Positions 1-6,892 of a stretch of 9,996 nt of DNA are shown here, in pieces. Below the pieces are notes generated by a model. It was not told where the DNA came from. It saw only the letters and a list, made by a program, of their open reading frames with translations, and ran no database searches. Source of the stretch: a bacterium (GTDB lineage Bacteria; Ratteibacteria; UBA8468; B48-G9; DTJG01); assembly GCA_026418655.1 (NCBI GenBank), contig JAOAAW010000146.1:1-9996 (forward strand), given 5' to 3'. Made by a program: the position numbers and the translations under genes. Position 1 is the stretch's first letter. Each line of letters opens with the position of its first letter.

Positions 1-36
1 CGCTCGTCGGCAGCGTCAGATGTGTATAAGAGACAG
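1..36 (+). other. Illumina Nextera adapter remnant (not genomic)
   Basis: Positions 4-17 read TCGTCGGCAGCGTC and positions 18-36 read AGATGTGTATAAGAGACAG, which together are the Nextera read-1 transposase adapter; the second part is the Tn5 mosaic end used in tagmentation libraries. The three bases before it (CGC) fit the tail of an i5 index, for example the one I remember as N501 (TAGATCGC). The uvrB reading frame is coherent up to position 37 and stops making sense exactly at the mosaic-end boundary, so genomic sequence begins at 37. This is untrimmed library sequence at a contig end. It should be masked, and no biological transposon should be inferred from it. Confidence 0.98.
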
Positions 37-346
37 CAGGAATATAGGCCTCTGGCTGATAATAATCATAATAACTGACAAAAAACCTAACCTTATTTTC
101 AGGGAAAAATTCCCTGAATTCACTATAAAGTTGAGCAGCGAGAGTTTTGTTATGGGAAATAACAAGTACAGGTCTTTGAACCCTTTCAATTACATTCACC
201 ATTGTAAATGTTTTTCCACTACCGGTAACACCAAGTAAGACCTGCCATTTCGCATTGTTTCTGAGATTTTCCACAAGTTTTTCAATTGCCTGTGGTTGGT
301 CTCCTGCTGGCTTGAATCTTGAGTGTAATTTGAAAATTTTCTCCAT
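37..346 (-). CDS. uvrB: UvrABC excinuclease subunit B, N-terminal fragment (cut by contig end)
   Basis: This gene is too truncated to appear as a full ORF but is clear when translated by hand from ATG 346-344. UvrB is the damage-verifying helicase-like subunit of nucleotide excision repair; it is loaded by UvrA and recruits UvrC for incision. The 103 visible residues include the Q-motif-like FKPAGDQPQAI (11-21), Walker A GVTGSGKT (39-46), motif Ia-like SHNKTLAAQLY (64-74), and the start of the damage-probing beta-hairpin, SYYDYYQPEAYIP (91-103). Tyrosines 92, 93, 95 and 96 match the hairpin tyrosines known in Bacillus UvrB. The usual protein is about 660 residues, so roughly 85% is missing because of the adapter at 1-36, not because of mutation. 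It starts 9 bases after the dnaJ stop. An in-frame TGA (the dnaJ stop) lies just upstream, so this is the first possible ATG; the ribosome binding site is weak. Confidence 0.96.
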
Positions 347-355
347 TAAAGATCT

Positions 356-1459
356 TCAGAGTCTTGAACGATACTTCAATATTTCAGGATAATTTTTTTC
401 ATCCTCAATTGATTTCAATTGTTCCCAGAGCCGTTTTTCTTCTCTTGAAAGCGTCTTTGGTAAGACAACCCGCAATATTGCGAAAAGATTACCTCTAGTT
501 GAACCTCTCGGCACACCGAGATTTCTCAATCTTAAAATTGTGCCATCCTGTGTTCCTGGAGAAACCTTTGCTCTTACTTTGCCCTTCAGGGTTGGTATTT
601 CAATTTCTCCACCAAGGACAGCAGTCGTCACTGTTATGGGAACTTCACAATAAAGATCAGTACCCTTTCTTTTGAAAAACTCATCTTCTTCGACAAAAAC
701 AGTTACATAAAGATCGCCCCGGCCACCACCCCTTAAACCTGCATTTCCCATTCCTCTGAGACGAAGTGAAGTACCGCTTTCTATACCAGCTGGTATTTTG
801 ACATTTATTTTGTGCATTGCTCTCACCCTTCCATAACCCCGACAATTTATACATGGGTCTGTAATAACGGTTCCCTGGCCTTTACATCTTGGACAGGTCT
901 GGCCGATAGATATAAATCCCTGCTGGTAAACAACCTTTCCTGTTCCATGGCATTGCAAACATTCTATTGCTGCTTTTTTTCCCCTGCTTCCTGTGCCATC
1001 GCACACATGACACTTTTCATAAACTGAAACATTTATGGTTCTTTCAGTACCCTCCACAGCATCCCGCAGTGGAATTGAAATTCGCATTTCAACGTCTTCC
1101 CCACGATTCTCCCTATGAACCTCTTGAGTGCCAAAAATGTCAGAGAAGAAATCACTGAAAAAATCTCCGAAAAGGTCTGAAAAATCCATCCGGACCCTGC
1201 CAAAATCCTGTCTCCAATCAAAACCCTGAGGTCCAAAACCAGCATGTCCGAACTGGTCATAGGTCTTTCTTTTCTCTGGATCGCTGAGTACTTCATACGC
1301 CTCTGTAACTTCCTTAAATTTTTCTTCAGCTTCCTTATTACCAGGATTCCTGTCAGGATGGTACTTAAGGGCAAGTTCTCTATATGCCTTCTTTATTTCA
1401 TCCAGGGTTGCATTCTTGTTAACCCCCAATACCTCGTAATAATCTCTTTTCTCAGCCAT
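356..1459 (-). CDS. dnaJ: Chaperone protein DnaJ (type I Hsp40)
   Basis: DnaJ delivers unfolded clients to cytoplasmic DnaK (Hsp70) and stimulates its ATPase. All type I domains are present in 367 residues, a usual length. The J domain (about 5-70) carries the essential HPD at 34-36. A Phe/Asp-rich linker (about 71-110) takes the place of the G/F region. The zinc-binding domain has four CxxCxGxG repeats, with cysteines at 150/153, 167/170, 189/192 and 203/206. The substrate-binding C-terminal domains follow to about 335. The linker is poorer in glycine than in E. coli DnaJ and repeats an F-S-D-(L/F/I)-F pattern between 93 and 109. The gene lies 3 bases after argJ and 9 bases before uvrB; no dnaK, grpE or hrcA is in the window, so it is not in a classical heat-shock operon here. 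No CIRCE-type inverted repeat was seen upstream. The start is ATG 1459-1457, preceded by a weak purine-rich stretch inside the end of argJ. Confidence 0.97.
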   Translation of the reverse strand: MAEKRDYYEVLGVNKNATLDEIKKAYRELALKYHPDRNPGNKEAEEKFKEVTEAYEVLSDPEKRKTYDQFGHAGFGPQGFDWRQDFGRVRMDFSDLFGDFFSDFFSDIFGTQEVHRENRGEDVEMRISIPLRDAVEGTERTINVSVYEKCHVCDGTGSRGKKAAIECLQCHGTGKVVYQQGFISIGQTCPRCKGQGTVITDPCINCRGYGRVRAMHKINVKIPAGIESGTSLRLRGMGNAGLRGGGRGDLYVTVFVEEDEFFKRKGTDLYCEVPITVTTAVLGGEIEIPTLKGKVRAKVSPGTQDGTILRLRNLGVPRGSTRGNLFAILRVVLPKTLSREEKRLWEQLKSIEDEKNYPEILKYRSRL

Positions 1460-1462
1460 GGC

Positions 1463-2665
1463 TTATTCTTTTTCCATGTTAATTTTTACATATTCTTCAG
1501 TAAGATTACATCCCCAGGCAACCGCTCTTTCTTTCCCAGCGTTCAAACATACAGTAATTATCACCTGTTTTTTGGATAATTCCTGACGTAAAAGTGTTTC
1601 ATCAACGTCACACGGTATACCATTATCTAATACGATATAATTCCCAATAGAAATTCTCATTTTAATGGGATCAAAACGACTGCAAGCAGAACCGGCAGCA
1701 GCAGCAATTCTTCCCCAATTTGGCCATGCACCGCTGACTGCTGCTTTAATCAGATTAGAACCAGCGATTTTTTTTGCAATTCTCCTTGCATCCTTTTCAG
1801 ACCAGGCGTTTTCCACCCTCACTTCAATAAGGCGGTCTGCTCCCTCACCATTTTCCGCAATTTTTTTTGCAAGAAAAATGCATACCTGAGAAAGTGCTCT
1901 GTAGAATCTATCATAATCATCCGTATCTTCATGAATTGTCTTATTTCCAGCCAGTCCATTTGCCAAACATACGACAAAATCATTGGTACTCTGGTCATTA
2001 TCCACTGTTATCATGTTAAAACTCCTGTTAACTGCTTCAGTAAGCGCCTTTTTTAATGCAATCTCTGTAATCACGGCATCAGTTGTAATAAATGCTAGCA
2101 TTGTTGCCATGTTCGGACATATCATACCTGCACCTTTTGCCATTCCACCGATTCGTACAAAGGTTTTTTTGCGTCTACCCGGAATATCAGTTTCAATCTC
2201 TACTTGCTTTGAAAACCTGTCTGTTGTCATAATTGCCTCTGCGGCATCACTACCACCGTAAAGTGAAGCAAGAGATATTAATTTATCGAGTCCACCAAGA
2301 ATCTTATCCTCAGGCAATGGCTTACCGATAACCCCTGTAGAGGCAAAAAGTACCTCTCTCGGACTTATTCCAAGTTTCTGTGCAAATTGTTCCATAATTC
2401 TACATGTTGTTTCCCAACCATTGTTTCCGCCGAGAACATTTGCATTGCCGCTATTTATCAATATTGCAACAATACTATTTTTAATATTTTTCATTGACCA
2501 CAACAAAGAATATGATTTGACCCTGTTTGTGGTTGAACATGCAGCAACAGTGCAGGGCTTTTGAGAAACGATGATTGCTAAATCCTTTTTGTTCCTTTTT
2601 ATTCCGCAATTAATGCCTGCTGCTTTGAAACCCTGAGGAAAACAGACTCCTTTTCTTTCTTTCAC
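1463..2665 (-). CDS. argJ: Glutamate N-acetyltransferase / ornithine acetyltransferase ArgJ
   Basis: ArgJ moves the acetyl group from N-acetylornithine to glutamate in the arginine pathway; some members also use acetyl-CoA. It is made as a precursor that cuts itself into alpha and beta chains before a conserved threonine. Numbered from GTG 2665 (400 residues), the cleavage motif KGAGMICPNMATM ends at 189, with nucleophile Thr188. The oxyanion-hole STG is at 109-111, the N-terminal FPQGFKAAGINCGIK motif is at 9-23, and NSGNAN is at 71-76. Family members usually end with Asn followed five residues later by Ser or Thr; here the protein stops four residues after Asn396 (YVKINMEKE), so that last residue is absent. 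Start choice: GTG 2665 has GAAGAGG 8 bases upstream. GTG 2698, which adds 11 residues and overlaps ispD by 13 bases, has no Shine-Dalgarno sequence but remains possible. No other arg gene is adjacent. Whether the enzyme is mono- or bifunctional cannot be told. Confidence 0.94.
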   Translation of the reverse strand: MKERKGVCFPQGFKAAGINCGIKRNKKDLAIIVSQKPCTVAACSTTNRVKSYSLLWSMKNIKNSIVAILINSGNANVLGGNNGWETTCRIMEQFAQKLGISPREVLFASTGVIGKPLPEDKILGGLDKLISLASLYGGSDAAEAIMTTDRFSKQVEIETDIPGRRKKTFVRIGGMAKGAGMICPNMATMLAFITTDAVITEIALKKALTEAVNRSFNMITVDNDQSTNDFVVCLANGLAGNKTIHEDTDDYDRFYRALSQVCIFLAKKIAENGEGADRLIEVRVENAWSEKDARRIAKKIAGSNLIKAAVSGAWPNWGRIAAAAGSACSRFDPIKMRISIGNYIVLDNGIPCDVDETLLRQELSKKQVIITVCLNAGKERAVAWGCNLTEEYVKINMEKE

Positions 2666-2673
2666 TGAAAAAT

Positions 2674-2680
2674 CCTCTTC
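2674..2680 (-). promoter_or_regulatory. Ribosome binding site deciding the argJ start
   Basis: On the minus strand this reads GAAGAGG and ends 8 bases before GTG 2665. It lies near the 3' end of ispD and across its stop region. It favours the shorter ArgJ over the overlapping GTG at 2698, which has no comparable site. Confidence 0.55.
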
Positions 2681-2685
2681 AGAAT

Positions 2686-3366
2686 TTAACAGCTGCACTT
2701 CAATAAAACATCAGCGATCTGCAGGTCTTCACGTGTGGTAATTTTAATGTTGGTTATTTCACCAACCACTGTGTAAACGGTATACCCTGACTTTTCACAC
2801 ATGGATGATTCATCAGGAAAATTATTCAGTTTCTTCTTATTTAATAAAAAAACCCTTTCGAGAATATCTCTTCTAAAACCCTGAGGAGTTTGCGCAATTA
2901 CTATATCCTTTTCATATATGGTACCTGCGAGTTTCCCTTTCTTTACAATCTTGACCGAGCCGTTTACAGGATAAACCGGAATACAAGAGCCATATTTTAA
3001 AACGCCCCTGACAACTCTTTCTATCAACCCGGAACTTACAAAAGGTCTTGCACCATCATGTATCAAAATTATATCACAGTCCTTTGAACATCTCAGAAAT
3101 CCATTAAGTACAGATTCTTGTCTATACGCGCCACCGGAAACTACAGACTTAATTTTTGGAAAAAGTCTTTTCCATCTGAGAATATTTTTGGTTCTCATTT
3201 GTTTTTTTTGAACTACAAGTATAATTTCATCTACAAGCCTAGAATCTGAAATTCTCATCAGACAGTGTTCAAGCATAGGTCTACCGATTAAAGGAAAGAA
3301 TGTCTTCGGTACCTTACTTCTGAATCGCCTGCCTTTTCCCGCAGCAACAATAATACAGCTGGTCAT
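2686..3366 (-). CDS. ispD: 2-C-methyl-D-erythritol 4-phosphate cytidylyltransferase IspD
   Basis: IspD couples CTP with methylerythritol phosphate to make CDP-methylerythritol, the third step of the MEP isoprenoid pathway, in the cytoplasm. The 226 residues fit the family. The nucleotide-binding AAGKGRRF (8-15) and VPK (19-21) place Arg14 and Lys21 where E. coli has catalytic Arg20 and Lys27. GGAYRQESV (78-86), the metal-site IHDGARPF (102-109, Asp104), AQTPQGFR (158-165), PDESSM (184-189) and NIKITTRED (206-214, Lys208 aligning with E. coli Lys213) complete the signature. E. coli Thr140 seems replaced by Ser137, a mild change. The gene is not fused to or followed by ispF. Its ATG overlaps the stop of the PIN-TRAM gene as ATGA and has no Shine-Dalgarno sequence of its own, which suggests translation coupled to that gene. 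Confidence 0.96.
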   Translation of the reverse strand: MTSCIIVAAGKGRRFRSKVPKTFFPLIGRPMLEHCLMRISDSRLVDEIILVVQKKQMRTKNILRWKRLFPKIKSVVSGGAYRQESVLNGFLRCSKDCDIILIHDGARPFVSSGLIERVVRGVLKYGSCIPVYPVNGSVKIVKKGKLAGTIYEKDIVIAQTPQGFRRDILERVFLLNKKKLNNFPDESSMCEKSGYTVYTVVGEITNIKITTREDLQIADVLLKCSC

Positions 3367-4334
3367 TTCAATTTGGCAAAAATTATGCGGCCACTGACTG
3401 TTTGGATGGTACTATCTATAACAGTTTCCACTGTTTTACCGATATACTTTGCTCCATTCTCAATAACAACCATTGTACCATCCTCAAGATAACCAACCCC
3501 CTGTCCATGCTCTTTCCCTTCTCTTACAACCTTTAATTGAAGGGTTTCCCCTGCCATAAGTTTTGCCCTCATAAGGGTGGCTAAATTATGAAGATTCAGA
3601 ACCTTAATATTTTTAACTTCAGCAACCTTGGTAAGGTTATAGTCATTTGTAAGAATCCTTGCTCCAATTGATGAAGCAAGCTTTACAAGTTTTGCATCTA
3701 CTCCTTCTATTTCAGGATAGTCCACATCATAAATCTTAACATCAAGGCTGCTATCATTCCTCATCCTGTTTAATGTATCAAGGCCGCGCCTTCCCCTCTG
3801 CCTTTTCATTTCGCTTGCTGAATCTGCAAGTTCCTGCAGTTCCTTTATGATAAAAGTAGGAATGATAATTGTACCCTCAACAAAACCACTCTGGGCAAGT
3901 TCATATACTCTTCCATCTATTGCTACACTGCTATCTATAATGATGGCCCTCATCGCCTCTGCCTTAAACTGATGAAGATATGGAAAAAGAAAACCAAGTT
4001 CTCCAACGCCCTTGATACCAATCATAATTCCAAGATAACTGAAAATAAAGTATAAAACAAATCTCACTCCATCTTCTTGCCTTGGAGAAGCGAAAGGAAC
4101 AAGAAGTACGAAATTTGCTATGAGAATTGCGGTTATTAAACCCACTATCAGTCCAAAGACAGCCATAATAAACTTTCTGAAAGGTATTTTCTGCATTAAA
4201 AGTTCCATCCCAACAACAACAAGACTTCCAACAAGACCAGCAATAACACCATTTAATTTATTTTCAACCCAGAAAACAGAACCGGCAAAGGCACTTATTA
4301 AAACAAATGTGGCTCTTATAAAATAAAGACCCAT
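3363..4334 (-). CDS. Membrane-anchored PIN-TRAM domain protein (YacL-like)
   Basis: This resembles the YacL family, in which N-terminal membrane helices carry a cytoplasmic PIN nuclease-fold domain and a TRAM RNA-binding domain. The exact substrate of the family is not well established, and RNA cleavage is an inference from the fold. Numbered from ATG 4334 (323 residues), hydrophobic helices lie at about 3-22, 29-47, 54-79 and 90-111. The PIN domain covers about 129-250, with acidic residues at Asp134, Glu165, Asp213 and Asp231 (in IIIDSS, IIKELQE, VDAKLVKLA and TNDYNL) placed as in metal-binding PIN sites. TRAM covers about 260-323, with GQGVGYLEDGTMVVIENG near its centre. Start choice: GGAGGT (4344-4339) sits 4 bases before ATG 4334. 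A TTG at 4337, one base after it, is too close and would add only one residue. ispD follows with an ATGA overlap. A separate promoter-like site precedes the gene. Confidence 0.9.
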   Translation of the reverse strand: MGLYFIRATFVLISAFAGSVFWVENKLNGVIAGLVGSLVVVGMELLMQKIPFRKFIMAVFGLIVGLITAILIANFVLLVPFASPRQEDGVRFVLYFIFSYLGIMIGIKGVGELGFLFPYLHQFKAEAMRAIIIDSSVAIDGRVYELAQSGFVEGTIIIPTFIIKELQELADSASEMKRQRGRRGLDTLNRMRNDSSLDVKIYDVDYPEIEGVDAKLVKLASSIGARILTNDYNLTKVAEVKNIKVLNLHNLATLMRAKLMAGETLQLKVVREGKEHGQGVGYLEDGTMVVIENGAKYIGKTVETVIDSTIQTVSGRIIFAKLK

Positions 4335-4338
4335 CAAT

Positions 4339-4344
4339 ACCTCC
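4339..4344 (-). promoter_or_regulatory. Strong ribosome binding site of the PIN-TRAM gene
   Basis: On the minus strand this reads GGAGGT, a near-perfect Shine-Dalgarno sequence 4 bases before ATG 4334. It excludes the TTG at 4337 as the main start. It is the strongest ribosome binding site in the window, as expected for the first gene of a transcript. Confidence 0.8.
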
Positions 4345-4356
4345 TTTTCTTTTTTT

Positions 4357-4386
4357 ATTATACATCAACTGATATTTTCAGTTCAA
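4357..4386 (-). promoter_or_regulatory. Predicted sigma-70-type internal promoter in the radA / PIN-TRAM gap
   Basis: On the minus strand a perfect -10 box, TATAAT (4362-4357), lies 18 bases downstream of TTGAAC (4386-4381), which matches the -35 consensus at its first four bases. Initiation would fall near 4350, giving a short leader of about 16 bases that contains the GGAGGT site. It lies in the only sizeable gap inside the gene run (48 bases) and overlaps the radA stop codon. It would drive PIN-TRAM, ispD, argJ, dnaJ and uvrB independently of the upstream genes. This is a motif prediction only; AT-rich DNA produces TATAAT by chance. Confidence 0.55.
4367..4383 (-). repeat. Perfect inverted repeat inside the promoter spacer (candidate operator)
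   Basis: Six-base arms, AACTGA and TCAGTT, flank a five-base centre (AAATA on the minus strand). The dyad fills most of the interval between the predicted -35 and -10 boxes and touches the -35. A dimeric regulator bound there would block polymerase. The same dyad could form only a weak RNA hairpin (6 pairs, 2 of them G-C) at the radA stop. No T tract follows it on the transcribed strand, so it does not look like an intrinsic terminator. Confidence 0.4.
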
Positions 4387-5744
4387 CCTTTTTTGAAGGC
4401 AATTTCTGCTGCTTCACTGAGCCAACTTACTTCAAAAACTCTCATTCCTGAAACTGAAACATCTACTGAACCTGAAGGAATGAATGCATTTTTGAAGCCA
4501 AGCCTCGCAGATTCCCTGAGACGGGGAATAAGGTGTTGAACAGGTCTTATTTCTCCTGTCAGGGCAATCTCACCAATAAAAACTGTTTGAGCAATGGGAG
4601 CAATATCTTTATAGGAAGAGATGGAAGCAATTGCAACTGCAAGATCTACTGCGGATTCCGTAATTTTCAAACCACCGGCAACATTAAAATAAACATCCTT
4701 TGAACCAAGATTCAGATGAAGTTTCTTTTCAAGAACAGCCAGAATAAGGTTTACCCGGTTATAATCAAGTCCTGTAAATGTTCTTCTTGGAACTCCTAAA
4801 TAGCTTGGTGTGATTAAACTCTGTATCTCAAGTAATATCGTCCTTCTACCTTCTTGAGACGGAAAAATAACAAGTCCTGGCTGAGCTGTGGTGTTATCCG
4901 AAAGAAAAATTCTTGATGAATCCGAAACCTCAATCAATCCCACCTCATCCATTCTGAAAACCCCTATCTCCTCAGTTGAACCAAACCTGTTCTTAATCCC
5001 CCTCAGAATTCTTAGATTAGAAAGTTTATCTCCTTCAAAATATAAAACCACATCAACAAGATGCTCTAGTATTTTTGGTCCGGCAATACTACCTTCTTTT
5101 GTAATATGTCCGATCAGAAACACAGGACTTTCAAATTTCTTTGCCCACTCTATAAAAAACTGTGCTGCTTTTCTAATTTGAAATATAGATCCATAAGGAT
5201 AATCAAAATTAGCATCATAAATCATTTGAATGGAATCAACTATGATTACATCTGGTCTGACAGTTTCAATAGCACCTTCAGTGGATTTTATTTCATTCTC
5301 CGATAGGAGAAATAGATTTTCAGCCTCTTTTATACCAAGTCTTTCAGCACGCATCCGAAGTTGCCGTGGGGATTCTTCACCGGAAATATAAAGTACATTT
5401 TTCCCTTTATAAGCAAGTTTTGATGCAGCCAGCAGTATCAAAGTAGACTTTCCTATACCTGGCTCCCCTGCCAACAGTATCACGCTTCCAGGAACAATCC
5501 CACCACCAATAACACGGTCAAGTTCACCTATACCTGTCAATATTCTCGGTAACCTATCAAATTCAATATCTTTCAACAACACAGGCTTTTGGATTTCTTT
5601 TGGAAAAAATCTCTGATGCTGCCTTTTCTGTTCTTCATGAAAAGAATTCCATGCTCCGCATGAAGGACATCTGCCAAGCCATTTGGTTGAAATATAACCA
5701 CACTCTTCACACGAAAAAATTTTCTTTTCTTTTATCAATATCAT
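4383..5744 (-). CDS. radA: DNA repair protein RadA (Sms)
   Basis: RadA is a RecA-like branch-migration helicase that processes recombination intermediates. The 453 residues hold all parts. A C4 zinc finger has Cys12, Cys15, Cys26 and Cys29 in CEECGY...CPSCGAW. The RecA-type ATPase has Walker A GEPGIGKST (93-101) and Walker B VIIVD ending at Asp170. The RadA-specific KNRFG is at 251-255. A Lon-like C-terminal domain (about 330-453, with AGGLKITESAVDLAVA at 356-371) lacks the Lon serine, as usual for RadA, so it is not a protease. The gene overlaps mlaD by ATGA. A purine-rich GGGGGAG, also coding the end of MlaD, lies directly against ATG 5744 with no spacer. It would suit the in-frame TTG at 5738 better, which would shorten the protein by two residues. 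A 48-base gap with a promoter-like site follows. Confidence 0.97.
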   Translation of the reverse strand: MILIKEKKIFSCEECGYISTKWLGRCPSCGAWNSFHEEQKRQHQRFFPKEIQKPVLLKDIEFDRLPRILTGIGELDRVIGGGIVPGSVILLAGEPGIGKSTLILLAASKLAYKGKNVLYISGEESPRQLRMRAERLGIKEAENLFLLSENEIKSTEGAIETVRPDVIIVDSIQMIYDANFDYPYGSIFQIRKAAQFFIEWAKKFESPVFLIGHITKEGSIAGPKILEHLVDVVLYFEGDKLSNLRILRGIKNRFGSTEEIGVFRMDEVGLIEVSDSSRIFLSDNTTAQPGLVIFPSQEGRRTILLEIQSLITPSYLGVPRRTFTGLDYNRVNLILAVLEKKLHLNLGSKDVYFNVAGGLKITESAVDLAVAIASISSYKDIAPIAQTVFIGEIALTGEIRPVQHLIPRLRESARLGFKNAFIPSGSVDVSVSGMRVFEVSWLSEAAEIAFKKG

Positions 5745-6892
5745 CTCCCCCTGAACAAAATTTTCCAGGGATGCGCTTTTAAGTCCTGGACCATATCAAA
5801 AATCTGATTATATAGGTCGTCTTTCGCAACGAGTTTTCCTATGGTCCCCTTTCCACCACGAATATCAGAAAGAACTGTTTGAATCTGCTCGCTAACATAG
5901 CCCAGTTTAATAAAAGCAACATTTATATTTTCTGAGGTTTCTTTTAATATGCTTATAGTATCTTTTATATCCTTTGAAATCTCTGTATCAGAAATTAAAT
6001 CGGCAAATAATCCCTGTGTCTCCATCTTTTCAACAAACCCATCAATTCTGGCTCCGGTCTTCACAAATGTATCACTTGCATTTTTAATACCTTGTGAAAT
6101 TTCAGGCAAATTCTTTTCCATATCTGATGATGCTTTTTCAAGATTTGATAAAATATTACCTATCTTTTCACTATTGTTGCTTATTATCTGGTTTATTTCT
6201 GTTGATGAATTTCTTGCATTTGAAACAATTTGAATAAGGTCTGGCTTTATCCCTGCTATCGTTTCATTTATTTGCATGGATGTATTATTCCAGTTTGATG
6301 CCAAAAGTTTGAAACTGTCGAGTGTATCCGAAGCTTTTAACAACGTACTATTGGCAGAGATAACGATATTTCTCAACTCTTGCTTCAACTTTTCATCTCC
6401 GGTAATTTTATTCAGAGAAACAAGCACATTATTGAGATTTTTCAAAATATCCTCACCTGCACTCAAAAACCTTTCCATGGGTAATGGATCCTCTCCTTTT
6501 ACCGTCTCCCCGGGTTCTATAAGTGGTATATCTTTCAAACCTGTTGATAGTATCTCCAGATATTTTTCTCCGATAATACCATAATTTCTAACCATAAATC
6601 TGCTATGACGCCCCAATCGAACTTCTGGCTTGATACTTATTGTAACAATGATACGTGGGGAATCCTGTTCCATAACGAGTTTTATATCTTTTACCTCGCC
6701 AACACGATATCCACTAACTCTGACAGGCGCACCTGGGTCAAGTCCACCCACATAGTTGTATACCACCTTTATCTCGTAGCCTTTCCCTCGCAAAATCTTG
6801 CCCTGGGAAAAAACAAATACGAAGAATATGATCAGTCCGAGGAATACGAAAAGCCCGACCTTAAATTGTAGGCTAATAAGTCGTGTTTTCAT
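5741..6892 (-). CDS. mlaD: MCE-domain lipid transport protein (MlaD-like) with long helical tail
   Basis: This is the periplasmic lipid-binding part of an Mla-type ABC system that moves phospholipid between inner and outer membrane. A single N-terminal transmembrane anchor spans about 11-30. One MCE domain spans about 38-116, with the core YVGGLDPGAPVRVSGYRVG (47-65) and GEKYLEI (108-114). About 260 further residues are predicted mostly helical, rich in Asn, Ser and Ile with spaced hydrophobic residues (coiled-coil-like, about 140-345). The end, IGKLVAKDDLY...HPWKILFRGR, resembles the conserved C-terminus of many diderm MCE proteins. At 383 residues it is about twice E. coli MlaD (183). The start has AAGGAG 6 bases upstream and overlaps the end of mlaF by 20 bases. 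It forms a module with mlaE and mlaF. No mlaB or mlaC is in the window; the long tail may compensate (inference). Confidence 0.93.
   Translation of the reverse strand: MKTRLISLQFKVGLFVFLGLIIFFVFVFSQGKILRGKGYEIKVVYNYVGGLDPGAPVRVSGYRVGEVKDIKLVMEQDSPRIIVTISIKPEVRLGRHSRFMVRNYGIIGEKYLEILSTGLKDIPLIEPGETVKGEDPLPMERFLSAGEDILKNLNNVLVSLNKITGDEKLKQELRNIVISANSTLLKASDTLDSFKLLASNWNNTSMQINETIAGIKPDLIQIVSNARNSSTEINQIISNNSEKIGNILSNLEKASSDMEKNLPEISQGIKNASDTFVKTGARIDGFVEKMETQGLFADLISDTEISKDIKDTISILKETSENINVAFIKLGYVSEQIQTVLSDIRGGKGTIGKLVAKDDLYNQIFDMVQDLKAHPWKILFRGR

Noticed and set aside
18..36. Tn5 mosaic end as sign of a real transposon
   Set aside because: It is joined exactly to the Nextera read-1 tail, so it is library adapter; no transposase or inverted partner is present.
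20..238. Plus-strand ORF of 72 codons at the left end
   Set aside because: Its start lies inside the sequencing adapter and the rest is antisense to the clear uvrB frame.
967..1374. Overlapping ORFs in other frames within dnaJ (967-1158 plus, 1033-1374 minus)
   Set aside because: They are out of frame with, or antisense to, a complete DnaJ with all family motifs and show no recognisable domain.
4367..4383. Intrinsic terminator after radA
   Set aside because: The stem has only six pairs, mostly A-T, and no T tract follows on the minus strand; an operator-like dyad fits its place between the promoter boxes better.
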